NCBI GenBank assembly: GCA_963830885.1
Contig: CAWHOA010000024.1
Coordinates: 1 to 64,000 of the forward strand
From: JAIBJN01 sp963830885
GTDB taxonomy: Bacteria > Actinomycetota > Thermoleophilia > Gaiellales > Gaiellaceae
Direction: 5' to 3'
DNA length: 64,000 bases
Within the stretch, counting starts at the first letter, position 1; every line of letters starts with the position of its first letter. A program made the position numbers and the translations under genes. Below are positions 7,729 through 16,691 of the stretch, piece by piece. Under the pieces are notes generated by a model that was given only the letters and a program-made list of their open reading frames with translations, had not been told where the DNA came from and ran no database searches.

Positions 7729-9066
7729 ATGGAGATCGTCCTCCTCGGGGCCGGGCAGGTCGGCGCGACCATCGTCGAGGCGCTCCACGACGACCACGAC
7801 GTCACCGTCGTCGACCTCGACGCAGCGCGGCTGCAGGCGCTCTCCTACCGCTACGACGTCCGGACGGTGCGCGGCAACGGGGCGACGCGCCGCGTGCTCC
7901 AGGAGGCCGGGATCGAGCGGGCGGCGCTCATGATCGCCTGCACGTCGCGGGACGAGATCAACCTTGTCGCGGGCACGCTCGTCAAGAAGCTCTCGACTGC
8001 GCACACGATCGTCCGGACCTCGAACCCCGAGTACATCGAGGCCTGGCAGGAGCGGCAGATCGAGGTCGACTTCATGGTCTCCTCGGAGCTCGAGACCGCG
8101 CACGCCGTCTCGCGCACGATCGGCGTGCCCGCGGCCAAGCAGACCGACGTCTTCGCGGACGGCCAGGTGCAGATCGTGGAGTTCGACGTCCCGCTGGCGA
8201 CGCCCGGGGAAGGCGGCTACGGCGAGGTGATCGGGCTCCAGCTGAAGGAGGCCAAGGTGCCGAAGGACTCCAAGGTGGCCAGCATCATCCGCGGCGACCG
8301 CGTGCTCGTCCCGCGCGGGGACGAGTCGATCCTGCCGGGCGACCGGATCATCGTCATCGGCTCGCCCGACGCGGCGCTGGAGTGGAGCCGCCTGATGGCG
8401 AGCGGCCAGCAGCCCGTGGACGACGTCGTCATCTACGGCGCGGGCGCGACCGGTCTCGCCATCGCCCACGTCCTCCTCGACCAGCGGATCCGCGTCCGCC
8501 TGATCGAGCCGGACGAGGAACGGGCGCGCGAGGTGGCCGAGGAGCTTCCGCACGCGCGCGTCTACTGCGCCACCGGGGTCGACCCCGACTTCATCGAGCG
8601 CGAGCGGATCGGGCAGGCCCGCGCGGCGATCTTCGCCATGCGCCAGGACTCGAAGAACCTCTACGCGGCGACGCTCGCCCGCGTGCACGGCATCGGCTTC
8701 ACCATCGGCATCGTGCACGAGCCGATCTCCGCCGAGGTCTTCGAGCGGGCCGGCGTCGACGTGGCCGTGAACCCGCGCTCGGTGACCGCGGAGGAGATCG
8801 TCCGCTTCGCCCACGACCCCCGCATCCGCCAGCTCGCCATGCTCGAGGGCGACCGCTTCGAGATCCTCGACATCACGGTGCGGGAGACGAGCAAGCTCGT
8901 CCGCATCCCGTTCAAGGAGCTGCCGATGACCGGCTCGCTGATCGGCGCCATCGTCCGCGACGGCACGGCGATCTTCCCGCACGGGGACGACCGGCTCGAG
9001 CCCGACGACCGGGCCATCATCTTCACGGAGTCGAGGCGCGTGGCCGAGGTCGAGAAGGCGCTGTAG
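7729..9066 (+). CDS. trkA: Trk system potassium uptake regulatory protein TrkA
   Basis: 445 residues with two tandem RCK_N-RCK_C units. The first Rossmann NAD-binding motif is VLLGAGQVGATIVEAL with D after strand 2 (VVDLD); the second is VIYGAGATGLAIAHVL at about 238. TrkA_C domains follow each. It is the cytoplasmic NAD(H)/nucleotide-binding regulator that gates TrkH. It heads a cluster with two trkH genes, ktrB and ktrA. The stop codon forms part of an inverted-repeat element that fills the gap before trkH. Confidence 0.95.
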   Translation: MEIVLLGAGQVGATIVEALHDDHDVTVVDLDAARLQALSYRYDVRTVRGNGATRRVLQEAGIERAALMIACTSRDEINLVAGTLVKKLSTAHTIVRTSNPEYIEAWQERQIEVDFMVSSELETAHAVSRTIGVPAAKQTDVFADGQVQIVEFDVPLATPGEGGYGEVIGLQLKEAKVPKDSKVASIIRGDRVLVPRGDESILPGDRIIVIGSPDAALEWSRLMASGQQPVDDVVIYGAGATGLAIAHVLLDQRIRVRLIEPDEERAREVAEELPHARVYCATGVDPDFIERERIGQARAAIFAMRQDSKNLYAATLARVHGIGFTIGIVHEPISAEVFERAGVDVAVNPRSVTAEEIVRFAHDPRIRQLAMLEGDRFEILDITVRETSKLVRIPFKELPMTGSLIGAIVRDGTAIFPHGDDRLEPDDRAIIFTESRRVAEVEKAL

Positions 9067-9229
9067 TGCCCCTGCGGGCAATCCTGCCGCGCTCCTGCGT
9101 TGCGAGCACCAAGACAGAGACCGCACTCGTACGCAGCCAAGGCCGGCAGCCTTGGCAAGGGCGAGGGGGGGCTCTGGCGCCGTGTGATCGCGGCGGAGGA
9201 GCAGGCCCTGATTGCCTGGAGGGGCACTA
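9064..9229. repeat. 166-bp inverted-repeat element between trkA and trkH
   Basis: The ends TAGTGCCCCT (9064-9073) and AGGGGCACTA (9220-9229) are perfect 10-nt inverted copies, and similarity continues inward for about 40 nt (GGCAATC, GCTCCT, GCGA blocks). The centre holds a perfect 8-bp hairpin, GCCAAGGC/GCCTTGGC. The element starts in the trkA stop codon and ends at the trkH GTG, supplying its ribosome-binding site. It resembles a small non-autonomous palindromic element; no transposase is present. Confidence 0.6.
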
Positions 9230-10747
9230 GTGCGCTTCCCGCGGCCGAGGGCGCTCGGCGTGGACGTCGGGAGCGCCGTCAACCTCGTCGGCGCGGTCAT
9301 CAAGTACCTCGGCGCCGCGTTTCTCTTCCCCGCGGCGATCGCGCTCGGCTCGGACGAGCCGGCGTGGCCCTTCCTCGTCTCGGCGGCGATCACGGGCGGA
9401 ACGGGGTTCCTGGTCGAGCGCGGAACGCGCGGCAAGGAGCTGATCGGACCGCGGGAGGGGTTCCTCGTCGTCGCGCTCGTCTGGCTGGCGCTGCCGCTGT
9501 TCGGCGCGCTCCCGTACCTGCTGGCCGACGAGCCCCAGCTCGCGCGCCCCGTCAACGCGTACTTCGAGGCGATGTCGGGCTTCACCGCCACGGGCGCCAC
9601 GGTTCTCACCGACATCGAGGCGGTGGACAGCTCCCTGCTCATGTGGCGGCAGCTGACGCAATGGCTGGGCGGGATGGGAATCATCGTCCTCGCCGTCGCG
9701 ATCCTGCCGCGGCTTCGCATCGGCGGCCGGCAGCTGCTCCACTCGGAGCTCGCCGGGCCGACCGAGGTCGAGCGCCTCTCGGCCACCATCCGGGAGACCG
9801 CGCGGCGTCTGTGGGTGCTGTACCTCGCGCTCACCCTGGTCGCGATCGCGGTCTTCACGCTCTACGGCTGGACCGGAGCCGACCCGGCGATGAACCTGTA
9901 CCAGGCGACCGCCCACGCCTTCTCCACGCTCTCGATCGGCGGCTTCTCGACCCAGAACGATTCGGTCGCAGCCTTCGCCCCGATCACGCAGTGGACGATC
10001 GTCGTCCTGCTCGTGCTCGCCGGCGTGAACTTCCTGCGCCTCTACCTCGTGCTCGTGCGCGGTCAGGTCCGCGCCGTGAGCCGGGACGACGAGTTCCGCC
10101 TCTACCTCGCGTTCCTGGCCGCGGGCGCGACGCTCCTGCTCCTCGAGCTCCTCGGTGGCGACCTCTTCGGCGGCGGGGCGGCCCTTCGCAACGGCGTCTT
10201 CCAGGCGGTCTCGATCATGACCACTGCCGGGTTCGCGACGGCCGACTACACCCAGTGGGGTGCGCTCTCCGAGCTGACCCTGCTCCTGCTCATGTTCGTC
10301 GGCGCGTCGGCAGGTTCGACCGGCGGCTCGATCAAGGTGATCAGGCACCTGCTGATGTTCAGGATCATCAGGCGAGAGCTCGAGCAGACGGTCCACCGTG
10401 AGATCGTCGTGCCGGTGCGGCTGAACGCCAGCGTCGTCGACGACCGGGCCCTTCGTGGGATCGTCGCGTTCATCGTCCTCTACATCGGCCTCTTCGCCCT
10501 GGGCGCGCTCGGGCTCGTGATCGACGCCAAGCGCGCCGAGGTGGAGGTGCTGTCGTTCGAGGCCCTCGGCGCCGCTGCGGCCTGCCTCGGCAACGTCGGC
10601 CCCGGATTCGGCTTCGCCGGCCCCTTCGGCTCGTACGCGCCGTTCAGCGACCTCTCCACGGGCGTCCTCACCGGGCTCATGTGGCTCGGGCGCCTCGAGA
10701 TCATCCCGGTCGCCGTCCTCCTCTCCAGGGGGTACTGGCGCGGATGA
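9230..10747 (+). CDS. trkH: TrkH family potassium uptake protein
   Basis: 505-residue integral membrane protein of the Trk/Ktr/HKT superfamily. The four pore-loop segments are visible: SGFTATGATV, STLSIGGFST, IMTTAGFATADY and CLGNVGPGFG. The GTG start is chosen because GGAGGGG lies about 8 nt upstream, rather than a TTG 18 nt earlier. The protein forms the K+ translocation pore partnered by TrkA. Its stop overlaps the ATG of a second trkH copy (ATGA). Confidence 0.95.
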   Translation: MRFPRPRALGVDVGSAVNLVGAVIKYLGAAFLFPAAIALGSDEPAWPFLVSAAITGGTGFLVERGTRGKELIGPREGFLVVALVWLALPLFGALPYLLADEPQLARPVNAYFEAMSGFTATGATVLTDIEAVDSSLLMWRQLTQWLGGMGIIVLAVAILPRLRIGGRQLLHSELAGPTEVERLSATIRETARRLWVLYLALTLVAIAVFTLYGWTGADPAMNLYQATAHAFSTLSIGGFSTQNDSVAAFAPITQWTIVVLLVLAGVNFLRLYLVLVRGQVRAVSRDDEFRLYLAFLAAGATLLLLELLGGDLFGGGAALRNGVFQAVSIMTTAGFATADYTQWGALSELTLLLLMFVGASAGSTGGSIKVIRHLLMFRIIRRELEQTVHREIVVPVRLNASVVDDRALRGIVAFIVLYIGLFALGALGLVIDAKRAEVEVLSFEALGAAAACLGNVGPGFGFAGPFGSYAPFSDLSTGVLTGLMWLGRLEIIPVAVLLSRGYWRG

Positions 10748-12278
10748 GGGGCCTGCCTCGTGCCCGCCATGCGCTGGTCGTGGACGTCGGCGCCGCGCTG
10801 AACCTCGTCGGCGCGCTGCTGAAGTACCTGGCGCTGGCGTTCCTCTTCCCGATCCCGATCGCGATCGGCTACTCGGAGGCGTGGTGGCCGTACCTGGCCG
10901 CCGGCGCCCTCACCGCTCTCGGCGGCTGGGGCCTCGAGGTGGCGACGCGGGGCAAGGACCGCGTCGGGATACGCGAGGGCTTCCTGGTGGTCGCGCTCAC
11001 CTGGCTGCTCGGCTCGGTCGCGATCGCGGTCTCCTACGTCCTGTCCGGCGAGGACCAGCTCTCGCGGCCCGTGGACGCGCTCTTCGAGGCAATGTCCGGG
11101 CATGACGACGACCGGATCGAGCGTCGTCGCCGACGTCTCCACGCTCGACAAGTCGCTCTCGATGTGGCGCCAGTTCACGCAGTGGTTCGGCGGCATGGGG
11201 ATCATCGTGCTCGCCCTCGCCGTGCTGCCGCGGCTCCGCGTCGGCGGCCGGCAGCTGATGGAGTCCGAGGCGCCCGGGCCCGAGCTGGAGGCCCTGACCG
11301 CGTCGATCCGCGACACGGCCAGGCGGCTCTGGCTCCTCTACGTCGCCCTGACCGCGATCCTCATCCTCATCCTCGCGGTCTTCGGCTGGACGGGGGTCGA
11401 CGAGCGAATGAGCCTCTTCAACGCGGTCGCCTACGCCTTCTCGGCCATGCCGACCGGCGGCTTCGGCATCGACCCGCGCTCGCTGGAGGGGTACGCGCCC
11501 GCCTCGCAGTGGGTGCTCGCGCTGTTCATGACGATCGCCGGCGCGAACTTCGCGCTCCTCTACCGCGCCTTCGTCCGCAGGAAGCCGGTCTCGCTCGTTC
11601 GCGACGAGGAGTTCCGCATGTACATCGGCCTCCTCGCGCTCGCCTCCGCTGCGCTGGCCGCGTCATCCTCTGGGACGCCGGGATCAGCTCCGGGGAGGAG
11701 GCGATCCGCGAGGCGGTGTTCCAGACGGTCTCGATCATGACCACGACCGGGTTCGCGAGCACGGACTTCAGCACGTGGATCGTGGCGGCGCCGGCCGCGG
11801 CGATGCTGATCGTCGCGCTCATGTTCCCGGGCGGCTCGGCGGGCTCGACCGCGGGCTCGATCAAGGTCGTGCGCCACCTCGTGATCGGCAAGGTGCTGCG
11901 GCGCGAGCTCGACCAGGCCATGCACCCCGAGTACGTCGCGCCCGATCCGCGTCAACCGCGTCGCAGTGGACGAGCGCACGGTGCGCGCCGTGATCGCGTT
12001 CGTGCTCCTCTACGTCGGCATCTTCGTCGTCGGCGCGCTGCTGCTCCTGCTCGACGCGCACCGGGTCGACCTCGAGCTGTCGCCGTTCGACGCGCTGGCC
12101 GCCTCGGCGACCACGCTCGGCAACGTCGGCCCGGCCTTCGGCTTCGCCGGCCCGTTCGGGTCGTTCGAGCCCTTCAGCGACGTCTCGACCGGCATCATGA
12201 CCGGCCTGATGTGGATCGGGAGGCTCGAGATCGTCCCGGTCGATCGCGCTGCTCACGAGGGCGTATTGGCGAGCCTGA
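10744..12278 (+). pseudogene. second TrkH family potassium transporter (frameshifted)
   Basis: A tandem paralogue of the preceding trkH, starting with an ATGA overlap. The product is recognisable along its whole length (VVDVGAALNLVGALLKYLA to LLTRAYWRA) but needs at least four frame changes, near 11101, 11667, 11945 and 12241. All four pore loops can be found across the frames (the first reads SGMTTTGSS, then SAMPTGGFGID, IMTTTGFASTDF, TLGNVGPAFG). Each break looks like a one-base indel, so sequencing error or recent decay are both possible. The TGA stop at 12276 overlaps a CTG that may start ktrB. Confidence 0.8.
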
Positions 12279-13630
12279 CCGGCTGGCTCAGGGCGCACGG
12301 CATCCGACGCAGCTGATCGTCGGCGCCTTCGCCATCGGCATCCTCGTCGGCTGCGGGCCTGCTGCTGCTCCCGTTCGCGACCGAGAGCGAGCGAGAGCGC
12401 GCTCGTTCACTGACGGCGATCTTCACCTCGACCTCGTCGATCTGCGTCACGGGTCTCGTCGTCGTGGACACGCCGACCTACTGGTCGACTTCGGCCAGGT
12501 CGTCATCATGCTGCTCGTCCAGGTCGGCGGGACTCGGGATCATGACCCTGGCCTCGCTGCTGCTCTTCGTGCTCGCGCGCAAGCTCGGGCTGCGCGGGCG
12601 TCTGCTCGCGCAGGCGGAGGTGGCCGCGCCACTCGCTCGCGGACGTTCGCCGGCTCGTCTTCGCGGTGATCGAGCTGCAGCGCTCCTCTTCGAGACGATC
12701 CGGCGCGCCGATCCTCGCGCTGCGCTGGTGGACGGGCTACGACTACTCGCTCGGCCGCTGCGATCTGGCCTGGGGATCTTCCATGCGATCACGGCGTTCA
12801 ACAACGCCGGCTTCGCCCTCTGGAGCGACAGCCTGACGCCGTTCGCGACCGATGGCTGGATCTGCGTCACGATCGCGCTCCGATCATCGCGGGCGGCCTC
12901 GGCTTCCCGGTCTGGCTCGAGCTGCGACGGCTCTGGCGCAGCCCGCACAGCTGGACCTGCACACGAAGCTGACGCTGTGCTGACGTTCGCGCTCCTCGTG
13001 ATCGGCGGGACGGGCGCCGTGCTCGCCTTCGAGTGGACGAACCCGGGCACGCTGGGCCAGTTGGCCCGGGCGGCAAGCTCCTCGCCGGCGTTCTTCCAGG
13101 GCGTCACGCCCCGGACCGCCGGCTTCAACACCGTCGACTACGGCGCGCATGGAGCCGGAGACGCTCTTCGTCACCGACTTCCTCATGTTCGTCGGGGCCG
13201 GGAGCGCCTCCACCGGCGGCGGGATCAAGGTGACGACGCTCGCGCTGCTTGCGCTGATGGTCTGGGCGGAGCTGCGCGGCGACCCGCACGTGACCGCGTT
13301 CTCGCGGCGGCTGCCCGCCGCACGCCCAGCGGCAGGCGTTCGCGATCGCCTCGATCGCGCTCACGCTGCTGTCTTCGTCAGGCACGCTCGCGCTCATGGC
13401 CCACAGCGAGTTCACGCTCTCGCAGGCGCTGTTCGAGGCCCTCTCGGCGTTCGGCACGGTCGGGCTCTCGACCGGGATCACGGCGGACGTGGCGGCAGCT
13501 CGGCCAGTGGATCCTGATCGCGCTCATGTACCTCGGCCGCGTCGGGCCGCATACTCTCGGGGTCGCTCTCGTGCTCCGGGAGCGCCAGAGGCTCTACCGT
13601 TTCCCCGAAGAGCGACCGATCATCGGGTAG
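12275..13630 (+). pseudogene. ktrB: KtrB-type potassium channel subunit (multiple frameshifts)
   Basis: Pieces in all three forward frames assemble into one KtrB-like transporter of about 450 residues: LIVGAFAIGILVG, ATESERERA, TSSICVTGLVV, GIMTLASLLLFVLARKLG, AITAFNNAGFALWSDS, FQGVTPRTAGFNTVDYG, GAGSASTGGGIKVTTLA, AFGTVGLSTGIT, and the C-terminus LVLRERQRLYRFPEERP. These contain the four pore-loop signatures. At least ten one-base shifts are needed. The start is uncertain: a CTG at 12275 overlapping the trkH2 stop, or TTG at 12266. It lies directly upstream of the ktrA-type regulator, the usual partner. Confidence 0.75.
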
Positions 13631-13634
13631 CCGC

Positions 13635-14288
13635 ATGGCCCACAGGGAGTTCATCGTCATCGGGCTGGGCCGCTTCGGCGGGGGTCTTGCGGAGACCCTC
13701 GTCGGCATGGGCCACGAGGTGCTGGGCGTCGACGTCGACCCGAAGAACGTCCAGGAGTTCGCCGGCATCCTCACCCACGTGGTCGAGGCCGACTCGACCG
13801 ACGAGCGCGCCATGGCCCAGCTCGGGGCGGGCGAGTTCGAGACCGCCGTCGTCGCGATCGGCACGGAGATCGAGGCGAGCATCCTCACGACCGCGGTGCT
13901 CGCCGACCTCGGCGTCCGCCGGATCGTGGCCAAGGCCGTGACCCAGGCGCACGGCCGGATCCTCGAGCGCGTCGGCGCCCACAGGGTCGTCTTCCCCGAG
14001 CGGGACATGGGCGTCCGCGTCGGGCACAGCCTCGCCGGCTCGATCCTCGACTACTTCGAGCTCGACCCGGGCTTCGCCATCGTCGAGACGCGCGCGCCGC
14101 GAGACCTCGTCGGCAAGACGCTCGCGGCGGCGGAGGTGCGCAAGCGCTACGGGATCACGGTCGTCTGCATCAAGCCCGGGGGCGGCTCCTTCACCTACGC
14201 CACCCCGGAAACGGTCGTCCGCGAAGGCGACATCCTCGTTGTCGCAGGCGAGAAGATGCGCGCCGAGGCGTTCGGCGAGCTCTCGTAG
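13635..14288 (+). CDS. ktrA: KtrA-type RCK potassium uptake regulator
   Basis: 217 residues with a single RCK_N domain (IVIGLGRFGGGLAETL, VDVDPKNV) and one RCK_C domain (PRDLVGKTL to VVAGEK), the size of Ktr regulators and half that of TrkA. It would form the cytoplasmic octameric ring that gates KtrB. It starts 4 nt after the ktrB stop, and the frame is intact, unlike the two genes upstream. Confidence 0.92.
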   Translation: MAHREFIVIGLGRFGGGLAETLVGMGHEVLGVDVDPKNVQEFAGILTHVVEADSTDERAMAQLGAGEFETAVVAIGTEIEASILTTAVLADLGVRRIVAKAVTQAHGRILERVGAHRVVFPERDMGVRVGHSLAGSILDYFELDPGFAIVETRAPRDLVGKTLAAAEVRKRYGITVVCIKPGGGSFTYATPETVVREGDILVVAGEKMRAEAFGELS

Positions 14289-15003
14289 GAGGCTCGACCA
14301 AACGCAGCCTGTGCCGCGGGCTGCGCTCGAGCGGCGTTCCGCCAAGCCCTCCTAGGCGCAGCGCCCGCTCGAGCACGGCCCGCGCCTGTGCGACGGCCGC
14401 GGGGGCGATCTGGTGGGCAACCGGGTCCTCGCGGTAGGCGACGTCGGCGCCGGCGGCCTCGAGGCGGTCGCGGGCGTCGCGGCCGAACTCGACGCCGATC
14501 ACGGGGTCGTACGTCCCGTGCGAGATCGAGACGGGCAGCCCCGCCCGGCTCTCGAGGTCGAGCTCGAACCCCTCGACGGTGGGGATGAAGCCGCTCATGG
14601 CCAGGATCGCGGCCGGGCGGGGACGCGAGGCGGCCAGCCCGAGGGCGTACGACATCACGCTCCCCTGTGAGAAGCCGCCGAGAACGGTCCGCTCCGGCGG
14701 GATGCCCGCTTCCGCGAGCGCCGCGTCGAGCCAGTCCGAGGCCTGGGCGAAGGTCGGGAGAAACGTCCCCGGGTCCGGAAAGCCGACCTCCCGCACCGCG
14801 TACCAGTGCGCGCCTCCAGGCGGCAGCGCCAGCGGGCCGCGGGGGACGAGGCCGAGCAGGCGCTGCTCCGGGTCGAGCAGGTCGAGCAGCGGGACGAGGT
14901 CGAGCTCGTCGGCGCCGCGCCCATGCAGGAGGACGAGCGCGCCCGCCGGCTCTCCCGCGGCAGGCCGGGTGCGATGGGCGATCTCGGCGCGCTCTGGGGT
15001 CAC
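14191..15003 (-). CDS. alpha/beta hydrolase (phospholipase/carboxylesterase family)
   Basis: The core is a 210-residue esterase: LVLLHGRGADE oxyanion loop, nucleophile Ser in GGFSQGSVMS, catalytic Asp in HGTYDPVIG and His near DPVAHQIAP. This is the Pfam Abhydrolase_2 pattern of small-molecule carboxylesterases. The open frame runs on to 270 residues with an Arg-rich tail that crosses antisense into ktrA by 98 nt. A TAG in another frame near 14353 suggests a one-base indel and a natural end there. GTG start. Confidence 0.85.
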   Translation of the reverse strand: MTPERAEIAHRTRPAAGEPAGALVLLHGRGADELDLVPLLDLLDPEQRLLGLVPRGPLALPPGGAHWYAVREVGFPDPGTFLPTFAQASDWLDAALAEAGIPPERTVLGGFSQGSVMSYALGLAASRPRPAAILAMSGFIPTVEGFELDLESRAGLPVSISHGTYDPVIGVEFGRDARDRLEAAGADVAYREDPVAHQIAPAAVAQARAVLERALRLGGLGGTPLERSPRHRLRLVEPPTRARRTPRRASSRLRQRGCRLRGRPFPGWRR

Positions 15004-15039
15004 GGGGTGAGCCTAGCCAGCCGAGGCTGGCGTCCGGCC

Positions 15040-15678
15040 TCAGTCCCGGCCGCGGCGGTCGTCCTTCTTGTCCTCGCGGTCCTGCTTCTTCTCCTCGCGG
15101 TCCTGCTTCTTCTCCTCGCGCCGCTCGTCGCGCTTCTCGCTCCGCTTCTCGCGCTCCTCCGCCTTCTCCTTGCGGCGCTCCTCCTTGCGGGTCTCGCGGT
15201 CCGGCTTGCCGGGCTTGGGAGCGTCCCGCGGCGGCTTCGGCGACTTCGGCTCCGTCGGAGGCGGGGGCGGGGGCGGGGCCGGAGGGGGCGTTCCCGGCCG
15301 GCCCGTTGTGGAGCCGCCGCCCGGGCGGTCGGGATCCTCGGCACCGGGACCGCCGCCGGACGAGCCGGACGAGCCGGACGAGCCGGACGACGCGGTATCG
15401 CCGAGGACGCCGCTGGAGGAAGGGGTGGACGACGCCGGTGAATCCTGTGGGGTATCCGGCGCCGCCTCGGGGGTCTCCTCCTGTGTGGGAGCCAGGGCCT
15501 CGGCGACGATCTCGCCGGCCTGCGCGGTGCCGCGAAGCGGAGCGGGCAGGCTGTCGAGCGGCCTGTTTCCGGGCAGCACAAGAGGTGCCAACGCGAGCAG
15601 CGTGATGACCACGCTGAGCGCGATGGTCCAAAGCGCGTGTGTGCCTAGACGGCTCCCCACCCTTGTCCCATCGGCCAA
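15040..15678 (-). CDS. membrane-anchored protein with Pro-rich and charged repeat tail
   Basis: 212 residues from a TTG with GAGGG a few bases upstream (a GTG at 15660 is the alternative). One N-terminal transmembrane helix (ALWTIALSVVITLLALAPLVL) is followed by an acidic/Ser-rich segment with GSSGSSGSSG, a run of prolines, and a C-terminal tail of alternating Lys, Arg, Glu and Asp containing a tandem REEKKQD-like repeat. Function not recognised. The low-complexity tail could be extracytoplasmic and bind wall polymer or nucleic acid; that is speculation. It ends 36 nt beyond the esterase start. Confidence 0.6.
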   Translation of the reverse strand: MADGTRVGSRLGTHALWTIALSVVITLLALAPLVLPGNRPLDSLPAPLRGTAQAGEIVAEALAPTQEETPEAAPDTPQDSPASSTPSSSGVLGDTASSGSSGSSGSSGGGPGAEDPDRPGGGSTTGRPGTPPPAPPPPPPPTEPKSPKPPRDAPKPGKPDRETRKEERRKEKAEEREKRSEKRDERREEKKQDREEKKQDREDKKDDRRGRD

Positions 15679-15710
15679 TCTTCCCTCTGACTTGAACGGT
15701 AGACGACCAT

Positions 15711-16640
15711 CTAACCGGTTGGAACCCCTGATTCGTCCAGTCTTCGCCGGAGAGCCGCTGCATTGACGGGCGCCTGGGCAAGAATCTCGCCTCGCGGCGT
15801 GCGGCTCCAGCGGTTGTTGTTGAACAGGACGTAGACCTCGTCCGCCGTCTTCCCGAGGCCGCGAAGCGGCTCGACCCACTCCTCCAGCTCCTCGTCGGAG
15901 TAGTCGTAGTCGAAGCGGTCGCTGGCGCTGCCCCCGCGCGCGTTCCAGGTGCCGGCGTTGCGGCCGTGGAAGCGCACGTACGCGAGCGGGCTCGTGGCCG
16001 CGACGACCGTCGGGACGAGGTTCTTCGCCTCCGTGCGGGGCGCGTCGACGATCACGTTGGAGGCTCCCAGCTCCTCGAGGAGCTCGAGCGTGGCGGCGCG
16101 GTTCTCGTCGTCCAGCCAGCTGCGGTGGCGGAACTCGACGAGGGGCCGGTCGCTGCCGAGTTGCTCGACGGCCCAGCGGAGGTAGTCGACGGACACCTCC
16201 TTGTAGACGACGTAGGACGGAAATTGGAGAAGGACGCCACCGAGCTTGTCCGTCTCCCGCAGCGGCTCGAGTGCCTTGTGGAAGCGCCGAAAGACCTCCG
16301 CACGGAACTCGCGCGGCGGACGGTCGACCCGTCCGCGGTCGTCGACGGGCGCGCCGTCGCGCAGGTCGGGCGGCAGCTGCTCGACCTTCACCGGATGCCG
16401 GGTCATGACGCCGAAAGCCTTCACGTGCATGACGAAGCCGGGCGGCGTGCGCTCGACCCAGCGCGAGACCATCGTCTCGTCAGGGAGCCGGTAGTAGGTG
16501 GAGTCGACCTCGACGGTGGAGAACCGCTCCGCGTAGAAGCGGAGCCTGGCCTCGGCCGACTTGACCTCCTTGGGGTACCAGTGCTTCGTCAAGGCGTCGT
16601 CGGCCCAGGAGCACGTGCCGATGCGGATCGGAGCGGCCAA
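15711..16640 (-). CDS. DUF72 domain-containing protein (YecE family)
   Basis: 309 residues. The family signature is clear: RIGTCSWADDALTKHWYP at the start, YAERFSTVEVDSTYYRLP, FVMHVKAFGVMTRHP, the VEFRHRSW motif, and YVRFHGRN near the end. DUF72 proteins have a TIM-barrel fold; their biochemical role is unknown. TTG start at the only conserved N-terminus. It lies next to the radical SAM gene on the same strand with a 51-nt gap. Confidence 0.92.
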   Translation of the reverse strand: MAAPIRIGTCSWADDALTKHWYPKEVKSAEARLRFYAERFSTVEVDSTYYRLPDETMVSRWVERTPPGFVMHVKAFGVMTRHPVKVEQLPPDLRDGAPVDDRGRVDRPPREFRAEVFRRFHKALEPLRETDKLGGVLLQFPSYVVYKEVSVDYLRWAVEQLGSDRPLVEFRHRSWLDDENRAATLELLEELGASNVIVDAPRTEAKNLVPTVVAATSPLAYVRFHGRNAGTWNARGGSASDRFDYDYSDEELEEWVEPLRGLGKTADEVYVLFNNNRWSRTPRGEILAQAPVNAAALRRRLDESGVPTG

Positions 16641-16691
16641 GGCCCGACACGCTAGCGATGGAGTCGTACACAGTGCCGCAGGAGGGAAGTA

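Noticed and set aside
7681..9858. 725-codon minus-strand frame opposite trkA/trkH
   Set aside because: Antisense shadow of two well-supported transporter genes.
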